A DNA stretch of 64,000 nt from positions 149,326 through 213,325 of the forward strand of contig NZ_JAEUAT010000011.1 of the NCBI RefSeq assembly GCF_019511525.1, read 5' to 3'. This DNA is from Rhizobium cauense. Its GTDB lineage: Bacteria; Pseudomonadota; Alphaproteobacteria; Rhizobiales; Rhizobiaceae. The stretch's first letter is position 1, and the number at the start of each line of letters is the position of its first letter. The notes under the pieces were generated by a model. The model had not been told where the DNA came from and did no database searches. It saw only the letters and a list, made by a program, of their open reading frames with translations. Positions 1 to 10,567 of the stretch are shown here, piece by piece. The position numbers and the translations under genes were made by a program.

Positions 1-2154
1 GATGCCGCCGAAGATCCTTTGGCGCTCGGACTGACACTTGGCCCGAGCGGCATCGGCAATGATACCGCACTCTTCGACCAGCTGGACGAGGCCTCCGAAG
101 ATGACGCTTTGCCGGCCATCGCTGACGAAGCGGCCGCTGGTGACGAGACGCTGGCGGAAACTACCGAGCCTCAGGCAGCAGAGACGCCCCCTGCCGACGA
201 AACGAAGACCGAGCCAGCGGTTCCGTCTCCTCCGGCAGAGCCTCCGGCCTTGCGGATCGTCGAAAATCCAAGCCGCCGCCTGACTGACAAGATCGTGCAA
301 CTCCATGGTGTCGGGCCGCAGCTTACCTCCGCCGAACAGGCGAACTTCCGCGAGATCGCCAAGCGCCTCGAAGCGTTCGGCGTCCGCGAGCCGGAACCGC
401 GCGACGGAGAGCCGGCAGCGAAGGACGCCGAGGAACACGACGCCACCGCAGCGGAAACGGCGTCCGTCGAAGCACACGATGACAAACTGGCCGATGACGA
501 AAAGGCTGACGACGCTCCGATTGGTACAGGCGAAGCCGAGCCGGTAGAGGCCGCCGTGCCTGACGATGATGTGACCGAAGGGTTGGAGGAAACCGTCAGC
601 CAGATGGACATGCTGGCGAGCTTCATTCCACCCCGCGCCAAAATGACCGCCGGGTTGTCGGCCGCCACAATCGACCAATTGCCTGTAGCCGTCCTCGTTC
701 ATGCCGGTGACCAGCTGATCCACGCGAACCCGGAGTTCATGCGCCTGACCGGCTACAGGACGCTGGAGGAACTGAGCGAGGTGGGTGGTATCGACGCCCT
801 CCTGCAGCGCTCGGAACTCGAAGAGCGCGCTGGTCGTGCCGGCTCGATGATGCTGGTAACGGTCGACGACAATCTGGTTCCGGTCACGGCACGACTTCAG
901 TCCATTCGCTGGGAGGACAGTAGCGCCTTGATGCTCGCCTTGATGCCGGCAACAAGTGACGCCGCCGTTCCTGCGCGCCCCGTTGCTCCGGCAGAGCCTC
1001 GCTCATTCGAGAGAATGCTGGAGAAGGTCGCGAAGCTGCAGGTGGAAATCGAAGAGCTGCAGTCGATCCTGGAAACAGCGACCGATGGTGTCGTGGTGAT
1101 CGGCGCCGAGGGAGATATCCGCTCGATGAACCGCTCGGCGAGCGCGCTGTTCAACTATGACGACGAGGAAACCCGCGGCAAACCATTCGTCATGCTGTTT
1201 GCGCACGAAAGCCAGAAGGCCGTGCTGGACTATCTCGGCGGGCTGTCGGGCCACGGTGTTGCGAGCGTTCTTAATGACGGTCGCGAAGTCATCGGGCGCG
1301 AGGCAGGCGGTGGTTTTGTGCCGCTGTTCATGACGATGGGACGGCTTACGTCCTCCAGCGGTTACTGCGCGGTCATTCGCGACATCACCCAGTGGAAGCG
1401 CACCGAGGATGAACTGAGAAACGCCAAAAGTGCGGCAGAGGTTGCCAGCGAACACAAGTCGGACTTCCTCGCACGCGTCAGCCACGAGATCCGGACGCCG
1501 CTCAATGCGATCATCGGCTTTTCCGACATGATGGCGACTGAGCGCTTTGGGCCGATCGGGCATCCGCGCTATGTCGAGTATGCAAACGACATCGGTCGAT
1601 CCGGGCGCCATGTCCTCGATATCGTCAACGATCTTCTCGACATCTCGAAGATCGAAGCTGGCGAAATGGAATTGGATTTCGGTGCAATCGACCTGAATGA
1701 GGCGATTTCGGAAGCCGTCTCACTCCTCCAGCCACAGGCCAACAGTCAGCGCGTGATCATCCGCACCGCCTTGTCGCAAGCCGTGCCTGAAGTCGTGGCC
1801 GACCTGCGCTCGATCAAGCAGATCGCGCTCAACATCCTGTCCAACTCGATCCGCTTCACGCCGGCGGGCGGACAGATTGTCGTTTCCACCTCCTACGAGA
1901 CGAATGGCAGCGTCGTTCTGCGGGTGCGCGATACCGGAGTCGGCATGACGCGCAGCGAGCTCGACCAAGCCATGAAGCCGTTCCGTCAGGTGGCTGCCCA
2001 GTCCCACCATCGCGGTGACGGCACGGGGCTCGGCCTGCCGCTGACCAAGGCGATGGTCGACGCCAACCGGGCGATTTTTGCGATCAGCTCCGCGCCCAAT
2101 GAAGGCACGCTGGTTGAAATCGCCTTCCCCTCTCAGCGGGTTCTCGCCGGTTGA
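1..2154 (+). CDS. cbrA: CbrA-like PAS sensor histidine kinase (5' truncated by window)
   Basis: The frame is open from base 1, so the true start lies upstream and the TTG at 19 is only an internal codon. Roughly the first 200 visible residues are an Ala/Glu/Asp/Pro-rich acidic linker. Two PAS-like modules follow (around bases 670-830 and 1070-1400), then a HisKA domain with the H-box SHEIRTPLNAIIGFS (phospho-accepting His codon at 1483-1485). The HATPase domain has an N box (NILSNSIRFT), G1 (DTGVGM) and G2 (GTGLGLPL). No receiver domain follows, so it must signal to separate partners. In S. meliloti the kinase at this position (next to acsA2) is CbrA, which controls DivK and hence CtrA; the assignment rests on architecture and synteny. 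No transmembrane segment is visible in the part present. Confidence 0.78.
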   Translation, partial: DAAEDPLALGLTLGPSGIGNDTALFDQLDEASEDDALPAIADEAAAGDETLAETTEPQAAETPPADETKTEPAVPSPPAEPPALRIVENPSRRLTDKIVQLHGVGPQLTSAEQANFREIAKRLEAFGVREPEPRDGEPAAKDAEEHDATAAETASVEAHDDKLADDEKADDAPIGTGEAEPVEAAVPDDDVTEGLEETVSQMDMLASFIPPRAKMTAGLSAATIDQLPVAVLVHAGDQLIHANPEFMRLTGYRTLEELSEVGGIDALLQRSELEERAGRAGSMMLVTVDDNLVPVTARLQSIRWEDSSALMLALMPATSDAAVPARPVAPAEPRSFERMLEKVAKLQVEIEELQSILETATDGVVVIGAEGDIRSMNRSASALFNYDDEETRGKPFVMLFAHESQKAVLDYLGGLSGHGVASVLNDGREVIGREAGGGFVPLFMTMGRLTSSSGYCAVIRDITQWKRTEDELRNAKSAAEVASEHKSDFLARVSHEIRTPLNAIIGFSDMMATERFGPIGHPRYVEYANDIGRSGRHVLDIVNDLLDISKIEAGEMELDFGAIDLNEAISEAVSLLQPQANSQRVIIRTALSQAVPEVVADLRSIKQIALNILSNSIRFTPAGGQIVVSTSYETNGSVVLRVRDTGVGMTRSELDQAMKPFRQVAAQSHHRGDGTGLGLPLTKAMVDANRAIFAISSAPNEGTLVEIAFPSQRVLAG

Positions 2155-2157
2155 ACG

Positions 2158-2181
2158 AAAAAAGGCAGCCCAAGGGCTGCC
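2158..2181 (-). terminator. Rho-independent terminator for acsA2, probably bidirectional with cbrA
   Basis: Perfect inverted repeat GGCAGCCC (2164-2171) / GGGCTGCC (2174-2181). On the minus strand it is followed by six T, so it is a canonical terminator for the leftward acsA2 transcript. It lies 9 bp past the cbrA stop and probably also stops that transcript, although the plus-side T tract is poor. Confidence 0.75.
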
Positions 2182-2378
2182 TGAAAAGTTTGGGTGCTGT
2201 TCAACAAGGGCTTAGTCAGTCCAACATCATGTTTTAGAAGCCAAAGGCTCCGGCTGCTTCATTCATATGCAGCCCCAAGTTGGTATTTACTCTTGACCAA
2301 CGTTTATTAACGAAAGGTTGCCACGGCGCCCAATCACTCAAAGGTGAAAGCTTGTAATCCGGTCGGCATTTTCCTCGA

Positions 2379-4331
<1,953 letters not shown>

Positions 4332-4489
4332 TCGACACTTCTCCCGTTTGCTCGCCTATATACCATGCAATATCAGGTCATAAAGGGCATGACGAGCAGC
4401 GCAAGAGACATCGATTTGCAAGCACTCGGTATTTGATATATCCGGCATTTCATAGCATTAGGGGCAGCCACTAAAGGTACTGGCGATTT

Positions 4490-6370
4490 ATGGGTACGTC
4501 ACGACGGCCGCGATGGCGGAGAAAGATCAGGCCCGTGTCCCGCTGGTTGCCAACGTTTGCGCGGCTGGCGACGATCATCCTGCTCGTCGCCTTGTCGATC
4601 TTCGTGTCGCTTCGTGTTGCAGCTCCCTATCTGATCTCCACCGGCCTCGTCCGCTCGGGTATCGAGGATGCCCTGTCCAAATGGGCAGGCTATCGGGCTG
4701 AGGTCGCCGGTACTCCGGTCATTGAATTCTGGCCGACGCCTCGCATCACCCTCAACGATATCTCTGTCCATCAGAAAGGCACCGGCAACAAGCTGCTGGG
4801 AACGATCGAAAGCCTTTCCGCCGAATTCAGCCTGATCGATGCGATCAGGGGGCGTGCAAGCTTCCACGAATTCCACCTTCTTCGTCCCACCTTGCAGCTC
4901 ACGCGCGAAAGCAACGGCGTGATCGACTGGACGAACGAAGGGCTTCTGGCGAGGGCGATCACGGGCGCACGCGAGGAAGATGGACGGGAAGTCCTCGACA
5001 GCAAGCTGGATGCCGAGATTGGCACGATTACGGTTGAAGATGGCACGGTGAACGTCGCCGATGTCGCCAGCGGCAGAACGTATCATTTCGAGGGCGTGAT
5101 GGCTGACGTCGGCTGGCGCACACTGTCGAGCCCGATCGCCGCTGTGCTGATCGCGCGGACGAGCGGACAGGATCTGAAGCTCGACTTCTCGTCTCCCAGC
5201 CCGCTGCTCGTATTCGGCGGCAAGAAGGCCGAGATGAGCGGATCGTTGACCTCCAGCCTGCTTACGGCGCGCTTCCAGGGACTGGCCAATATCTCGCACT
5301 TCTTCGACCTTTCCGGCAATCTATCGCTTAGCATCGGTGATTTGCCGGCGCTTCTGACGTGGGTGGACCGCTCGTTGCCGGGCATCGCGACCCTGAAAAG
5401 CTTCTCGATCGAGACGGATGTCGCCTCCGTTCCGAACGGTTTCCGTTTCGACAATGTCAACATGAGCATGAACGGGTCGAATGCCCGCGGCGTGATGGAT
5501 GTGGCCTTCCCGCCCGGCAAACGCGCCAAGCTTGGTGGCACGCTGGCATTCGACCAGATGAATTTCAGATCTCTGTTCGATGCATTCGTGCTTCGCCTCG
5601 CGGCCGGGGAGGCAAACGGGCCGCCGGACGGTGGCGCGCTGCAGAAGCTGGATCTCGACCTCCGGCTTTCCGCCAAGCACGCCCTGATCGAACCTTTCAC
5701 GCTCTCGGATGTGGGAGCAAGCATCATCGTTTCCAGCAACGAGGCGAAGTTCGACATCGGCGATAGCCAGTTTGAAGGCGGTTCGCTATCAGCCCATCTG
5801 GAAGCGATGCGCGGTGATTTCGACGGCGGCGGCAAGCTGCAGCTCTCGATCCGGGGAGCGGACTTTGCAGGCCTGATCGAGCGGCTTCAGCTCCAGGGAC
5901 CACTCCCCCTTGCCACCGGCTCACTTGACGTGTCGCTCAGGACCTCGATGCCGCTCTGGAAGGCCGGCGCAGGCGACGTGACCGGCAGGGTCGCCTTCCG
6001 CGCCCGATCAGGCTCGCTTCCCGGCTTTGATGCGGAGGCCGTGCGTGACGAGGCGGCTCGGACCGACTTCTTTCCGCTGAATGCCGTATCCCACCGGGCC
6101 TTCGCCTTCGACAATTTCGACGTCGCCGCCAATCTTGCGGATGGCGCGGCAACAATCCATGGCGGACGGATCGAGGGGCCGCAGCAGACGCTCATCCTTT
6201 CCGGCGTCATCCCATACAGGTCGAATGGGCTGGCACTGTCCGGCACGATCGAAGCGACTGACCCGACGGCATCGACAAGCTTCCCGCCGCTGCCGTTCTT
6301 CGTTGGTGGCGCTTGGCCGGAGCCGGTGATCTCCCCCGCTCCCGTCACGCAGCAGGGATCGACCAAATAG
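4490..6370 (+). CDS. AsmA-family envelope protein
   Basis: 626 residues. An Arg-rich cytoplasmic start (residues 1-20) precedes one transmembrane segment at about 25-42, then a long periplasmic repeat-like beta-rich region. AsmA hallmarks are visible: the VAGTPVIEFWPTPRITLNDISV stretch soon after the membrane anchor and a second AsmA-type module towards the C terminus (LPLATGSLDVSLRTSMPLW). Family members are bridge-like proteins between inner and outer membrane thought to aid lipid transport or outer-membrane homeostasis; the substrate is unknown. It is divergent from acsA2 and its TAG stop directly abuts the potI stop (no intergenic base), leaving no room for a conventional terminator. Confidence 0.8.
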   Translation: MGTSRRPRWRRKIRPVSRWLPTFARLATIILLVALSIFVSLRVAAPYLISTGLVRSGIEDALSKWAGYRAEVAGTPVIEFWPTPRITLNDISVHQKGTGNKLLGTIESLSAEFSLIDAIRGRASFHEFHLLRPTLQLTRESNGVIDWTNEGLLARAITGAREEDGREVLDSKLDAEIGTITVEDGTVNVADVASGRTYHFEGVMADVGWRTLSSPIAAVLIARTSGQDLKLDFSSPSPLLVFGGKKAEMSGSLTSSLLTARFQGLANISHFFDLSGNLSLSIGDLPALLTWVDRSLPGIATLKSFSIETDVASVPNGFRFDNVNMSMNGSNARGVMDVAFPPGKRAKLGGTLAFDQMNFRSLFDAFVLRLAAGEANGPPDGGALQKLDLDLRLSAKHALIEPFTLSDVGASIIVSSNEAKFDIGDSQFEGGSLSAHLEAMRGDFDGGGKLQLSIRGADFAGLIERLQLQGPLPLATGSLDVSLRTSMPLWKAGAGDVTGRVAFRARSGSLPGFDAEAVRDEAARTDFFPLNAVSHRAFAFDNFDVAANLADGAATIHGGRIEGPQQTLILSGVIPYRSNGLALSGTIEATDPTASTSFPPLPFFVGGAWPEPVISPAPVTQQGSTK

Positions 6371-7189
6371 TCACGGCGCGTTTGCCGCGGCGCGCTCGTC
6401 ACGCTCGCGCTGCAGTTCACGACGTTTGGTAATGGTTGAGGCGCAGATGACGCCAATTGCCACGATCCCGATCAGAATGGTGCAGACCGCGTTGATTTCA
6501 GGTGTCACCCCGAGACGGACCTGGCTGTAGATCTTCATCGGCAACGTCGTCGCACCGGGGCCCGAGGTAAAGCTCGTGATCACCAGATCGTCGAGCGACA
6601 GCGTGAAAGCGAGAATCCAACCCGACAAAACCGCAGGCGCAATGATCGGCAGCGTCACTTCGAAGAAGGTTCTCAGCGGCGGTGCGCCGAGATCCTGCGC
6701 CGCCTCCTCGATCGAATTGTCGAAGCTCACGAGGCGTGACTGCACGACAACGGCTACGAAGCACATCGTAAATGTCGTATGCGCCAGCGTGATCGTCCAG
6801 AAGCCGCGGTCGAAGCCGATCGCCACGAAGAGCAGCAGCAGCGACAGACCGGTAATCACTTCAGGCATGACCAGCGGGGCATAGACCATGCCGGAAAACA
6901 GCATGCGTCCGCGAAACCGTGTGTAGCGCACCAGAGCAATCGCTGCGAGCGTTCCAAGGATCGTCGCCGCGGTGGCCGAGAGGAGGCCGACGCGGATCGT
7001 CACCCAGGCGGCGTCGAGCAAAGCTTGATTGTGCAGAAGGGAAACGTACCATTTCGTCGAGAAGCCGCCCCAGACGGTCACGAGTTTGGACTCGTTGAAG
7101 GAAAAGACGACCAGCAGCACGATCGGCAGGTAGAGAAACGCAAAGCCGAGCACGACGGATGTGATGTTGAAACGGGTCCATCTCAGCAT
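6371..7189 (-). CDS. potI: Putrescine-type ABC transporter permease PotI
   Basis: 272 residues from ATG 7189 (MLRWTRFN...). The open frame continues upstream but that extension overlaps potH and lacks membrane character. About six hydrophobic segments occur, with the inner-membrane-permease EAA loop EEAAQDLGAPPLRTFFEVTLP, which docks on the ATPase. It is the second permease of a polyamine importer of the PotFGHI class. The start is only 2 bp after the potH stop, so translation is likely coupled. It is the last gene of the pot operon, and the adjoining convergent AsmA-like gene ends on the next base. Confidence 0.88.
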   Translation of the reverse strand: MLRWTRFNITSVVLGFAFLYLPIVLLVVFSFNESKLVTVWGGFSTKWYVSLLHNQALLDAAWVTIRVGLLSATAATILGTLAAIALVRYTRFRGRMLFSGMVYAPLVMPEVITGLSLLLLFVAIGFDRGFWTITLAHTTFTMCFVAVVVQSRLVSFDNSIEEAAQDLGAPPLRTFFEVTLPIIAPAVLSGWILAFTLSLDDLVITSFTSGPGATTLPMKIYSQVRLGVTPEINAVCTILIGIVAIGVICASTITKRRELQRERDERAAANAP

Positions 7190-7191
7190 GT

Positions 7192-8103
7192 CTATCTCCC
7201 CTGCTCGTCGGCCTTGGCCTGCGCGTTCTGGAAGAACACGATCGGGATCACCAGGATCAGCAGCAGGATCGTCGCCACCGCCGAGGAGACCGGCCAGTCG
7301 CGGTTGGCGTTGAACTCGTTCCACAGCGTCTTGCCGATCATCAGCGTCTGCGATCCGCCAAGCAGATCGGGGATAACAAACTCGCCGACCGCCGGGATGA
7401 ACACCAGCATGCAGCCGGCGACGACGCCGGGCAACGACAGCGGGAACGTCACCCGCCAGAAAGCAGTAATCGGCGTGCAGCCGAGATCCTGCGCGGCCTC
7501 GATCAGCGTGCCATCCATTTTCTCAAGCGACGAGTAGAGCGGCAGTACCATGAACGGCAGGTAGGAATAGACGATGCCGATGTAGACGGCGACGTTGGTG
7601 TTCAGGATGATCAGCGGGCTGTCGATGACATGCAGCGACAGCAGCAGCTGGTTGAACAGTCCCTCCGGCTTCAGGATCGCGATCCAGGAATAGACGCGGA
7701 TCAGAAAGCTCGTCCAGAACGGCAGGACGACCAGCATCAGCAGCGTCGGGCGTATGCTGCGCGGAGCCTGAGCCATGCCGTAGGCGATCGGGTAAGCGAT
7801 CAAAAGCGTCAGGAACGTCGATATCCCGGCGATCACGAGGCTCGATATGTAAGCGTTCATATAGAGCGGGTCGTCGATCAGATAGCTGTAGTTGTCGAGC
7901 GAGAAGGTGCTGACCTTGTCCCAGAACCCCGCCCAGCCGTCGCCAAGGGAAAACACCGGCTCATAGGGAGGCATGGCGATCGCCGTCGTCGACAGCGATA
8001 TGCGGAAGACGATGAAGAACGGCGCCAGGAAGAACAGCAGCAGCCAAACATAGGGGATGATGATGACCAGGCGATTGTAGAAGGCGGAACCGAGCTTGCC
8101 CAT
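7192..8103 (-). CDS. potH: Putrescine-type ABC transporter permease PotH
   Basis: 303 residues with a leading hydrophobic segment (VIIIPYVWLLLFFLAPFFIVF) and about five more. The EAA loop EAAQDLGCTPITAFWRVTFP marks it as a binding-protein-dependent permease of the PotB/PotH family, pairing with PotI. It starts 3 bp after the potG stop and ends 2 bp before potI, so potG-H-I form one tight translational unit. Confidence 0.88.
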   Translation of the reverse strand: MGKLGSAFYNRLVIIIPYVWLLLFFLAPFFIVFRISLSTTAIAMPPYEPVFSLGDGWAGFWDKVSTFSLDNYSYLIDDPLYMNAYISSLVIAGISTFLTLLIAYPIAYGMAQAPRSIRPTLLMLVVLPFWTSFLIRVYSWIAILKPEGLFNQLLLSLHVIDSPLIILNTNVAVYIGIVYSYLPFMVLPLYSSLEKMDGTLIEAAQDLGCTPITAFWRVTFPLSLPGVVAGCMLVFIPAVGEFVIPDLLGGSQTLMIGKTLWNEFNANRDWPVSSAVATILLLILVIPIVFFQNAQAKADEQGR

Positions 8104-8106
8104 GCT

Positions 8107-9249
8107 TCAATCCTTGAGAAGGACGCCGGCATCATCGGCGAAGGTGATCCAGACTTCCTGGTCGTAGGTGAACGGATCGTCGACGGCACGCTGGGCATTC
8201 AGGAGCGAAGCCTTGACCACTTTCCCGCTCTTCAGCTTCACGTGGAAGACTGTCATGTCCCCGAGATAGCCGATGTCCCACAGCTCGCCCGACGCTGCGT
8301 TCACCTTTGGATTGGCCGGCGGCTTGCGTGAGACCTTCAGCTTCTCGGGACGGATCGCAAAGCCGACCGACGAACCCATGGCCGGCTTGTCGGGTGTGAC
8401 GACGCTGATGGAAAAATCCTCGTCGACGGCGATCTCGACGGTGCTGTCGTTGGCGCCGGTGACCTTGCCGTCAAAAATATTCACGTCGCCGATGAAATCA
8501 GCGACGAAGCGGGAATTCGGCGCTTCGTAGATCTCGGCCGGTGTTGCAACCTGGACAACCTTTCCGTGGCTCATGACCGCAATGCGATCGGCCATGGTCA
8601 TCGCCTCTTCCTGGTCGTGGGTTACCACAACAAAGGTCAGGCCGAGATTCTGCTGCAGATCCATCAGTTCGAACTGGGTTTCCTCACGCAGCTTCTTGTC
8701 GAGCGCGCCGAGCGGCTCGTCGAGCAGCAGCACCTTCGGCCGTTTGGCAAGGGAACGGGCCAAAGCCACGCGCTGACGCTGGCCGCCGGACAACTGGTTC
8801 GGTTTGCGCGTGGCAAACTTCTCGAGCTTCACCATCTTCAGCATCTGCAGAACGCGTTCGGCGATCTCCTCCTTCGGCATGCCGTCCTGACGCAGACCGA
8901 AAGCGATGTTCTTTTCGACCGTCATGTGGGGAAAGAGGGCATAGGACTGAAACATCATATTCACGGGCCGCTTGTAGGGCGGCGTCCCGGCAAGGTCGGT
9001 GCCGTCGAGGATGATTTCGCCCGAGGTCGGCTGCTCGAAGCCCGCGAGCATGCGCAGCAACGTGGATTTTCCGCATCCAGACGCGCCCAGCAAGGCGAAG
9101 AACTCGCGGTGATAGATATTCAAAGACAGGTCATCGACGGCAGTGAAATCGCCAAATCGCTTGGTGACGTTGTTGAACGATATGAACGGCTTCGATGCCG
9201 GGTCCGTCCACGGCGCAAACGAACGGCGAATATTGCCAAGTGACTTCAT
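8107..9249 (-). CDS. potG: Putrescine-type ABC transporter ATP-binding protein PotG
   Basis: 380 residues. Walker A GASGCGKST at 55-63, Q-loop around FQSYALFPHM, ABC signature LSGGQRQR at 153-160, Walker B LLLDEP at 174-179 and a switch His in VVTHDQEEAMT. The C-terminal third is a TOBE-type regulatory domain (FAIRPEKLKVS). It energises import through PotH/PotI. It is separated from the upstream binding-protein gene potF by about 90 bp holding a terminator-like hairpin (9302-9333), which probably lowers its dose relative to PotF. Confidence 0.9.
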   Translation of the reverse strand: MKSLGNIRRSFAPWTDPASKPFISFNNVTKRFGDFTAVDDLSLNIYHREFFALLGASGCGKSTLLRMLAGFEQPTSGEIILDGTDLAGTPPYKRPVNMMFQSYALFPHMTVEKNIAFGLRQDGMPKEEIAERVLQMLKMVKLEKFATRKPNQLSGGQRQRVALARSLAKRPKVLLLDEPLGALDKKLREETQFELMDLQQNLGLTFVVVTHDQEEAMTMADRIAVMSHGKVVQVATPAEIYEAPNSRFVADFIGDVNIFDGKVTGANDSTVEIAVDEDFSISVVTPDKPAMGSSVGFAIRPEKLKVSRKPPANPKVNAASGELWDIGYLGDMTVFHVKLKSGKVVKASLLNAQRAVDDPFTYDQEVWITFADDAGVLLKD

Positions 9250-9301
9250 ATTGTTCCCCGAAAAGTCATTTTGAGAGCCGACGTTTCCCCGATCGGCATA
9301 G

Positions 9302-9333
9302 TAAGAAAAGGCCCGGGCGTTGCCGTCCGGGCC
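9302..9333 (-). terminator. Intercistronic attenuator/terminator between potF and potG
   Basis: Inverted repeat GGCCCGG (9310-9316) / CCGGGCC (9327-9333) with a 10-nt loop, followed on the minus strand by TTTTCTTA. It lies just after the potF stop (9343) and before potG. The position suggests partial termination or a 3' mRNA block that makes the binding protein more abundant than the membrane complex. Confidence 0.65.
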
Positions 9334-9342
9334 TGAAACTCA

Positions 9343-10440
9343 TTATTGGCCGGTGACGATCTTGGTCCAGAGCCGGGTCGCCGTGCGCTGCGTTTTCGGA
9401 TCCCACGGCGCTACGGTGAAGAGCTTCTTCATCACCTCGTCAGTTGGATAGATCGCCGAATCCTCCAGCACTTCCTTGTCCACGAACTGCTGCGAGGCCT
9501 TGTTGCCGTTGGCGTAGAATACGTAGTTGCTGGCCTTGGCGATAATTTCGGGCCTCATCATGTAGTTGATGAATTCATGCGCTTCGGCAGCATGCGGGGC
9601 ATCGGCCGGGATCGCCATCATGTCGAACCACATCTGGGCGCCCTGAGAGGGGATCGAGTAGTCGACTTCGACGCCGTTCTTCGCCTCCTCGGCGCGATCG
9701 CGCGCCTGCAGGACGTCGCCCGAGTAGCCGAACGCGATGCAGATGTCGCCATTCGCCAACGCATTGATGTACTCGGACGAATGGAACTTGCGGATATAAG
9801 GACGAACAGCACTCAGGAGCTCTTCCACCTTCTTGAAGTCTTCCGCCTTGGTCGAGTTGGGATCAAGACCGAGATAGTGGAGAGCCGTCGAAATGACGTC
9901 CTTCGGTGTGTCGAGGACGTAGATGCCGCAGTCCTTGAACTTCTCGGCAACCTTCGGATCGAAGATCACTTCGAGACCTGGCTTGACATCGGGGCCGAGC
10001 ACTTCGGCGACCTTCTTGACGTTGTAGCCGATGCCGTCCGTTCCCCACATGTAGTCGATGGCATACTCGTTGCCCGGATCGTAGCTCGCGGTGCGCTGCT
10101 GGATCACGTCCCACATATTGGAAAGATTCGGCAGCTTCGACTTGTCGAGTTTCTGGAAGACGCCTGCCTGGATCTGGCGCTGCAGGAAGTCGGCGGTTGG
10201 CACGACAACGTCATAGCCGGTGCCGCCGGCAAGCAACTTGGTTTCAACCGTCTCGTTGGAATCGAAGGTGTCGTAAACGACCTTGATACCGGTTTCCTTG
10301 GTGAAGTCTTCTAGGATAGAGCTGTCGATATAGTCCGACCAGTTGTAGACGTTGACTACCCGCTCCTGCGCAAAGGACGGCGCAGCGGCGAACGCGAGTA
10401 CAACGGCGCTCGCTGCAAGTCTTGCGATTGTTGACCTCAT
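9343..10440 (-). CDS. potF: Periplasmic putrescine-binding protein PotF
   Basis: 365 residues starting at ATG 10440, preceded by an AGGAG ribosome site; the longer open frame upstream is not needed. A Sec signal peptide ends around PSFA-QE (residues 1-28). The mature protein opens with RVVNVYNWSDYID, the hallmark of spermidine/putrescine binding proteins (SBP_bac family, PotD/PotF). It captures polyamine in the periplasm for PotGHI. The nearby puuA/puuB-like genes (21.3-24.1 kb) supply a matching catabolic route, supporting putrescine as substrate, although the binding residues were not checked against a structure. Confidence 0.87.
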   Translation of the reverse strand: MRSTIARLAASAVVLAFAAAPSFAQERVVNVYNWSDYIDSSILEDFTKETGIKVVYDTFDSNETVETKLLAGGTGYDVVVPTADFLQRQIQAGVFQKLDKSKLPNLSNMWDVIQQRTASYDPGNEYAIDYMWGTDGIGYNVKKVAEVLGPDVKPGLEVIFDPKVAEKFKDCGIYVLDTPKDVISTALHYLGLDPNSTKAEDFKKVEELLSAVRPYIRKFHSSEYINALANGDICIAFGYSGDVLQARDRAEEAKNGVEVDYSIPSQGAQMWFDMMAIPADAPHAAEAHEFINYMMRPEIIAKASNYVFYANGNKASQQFVDKEVLEDSAIYPTDEVMKKLFTVAPWDPKTQRTATRLWTKIVTGQ

Positions 10441-10567
10441 GATATCTCCTGTCTTCTTCTTGCTTTGCGGCGCCCTATGGACGCCTACCCTCTGGTTTTG
10501 CAAGCAGACTAGAAAGGTTTTTGAGAGCCCACAAGCGCAAAAACCAGTAGTCTCAATCATTTCACAG

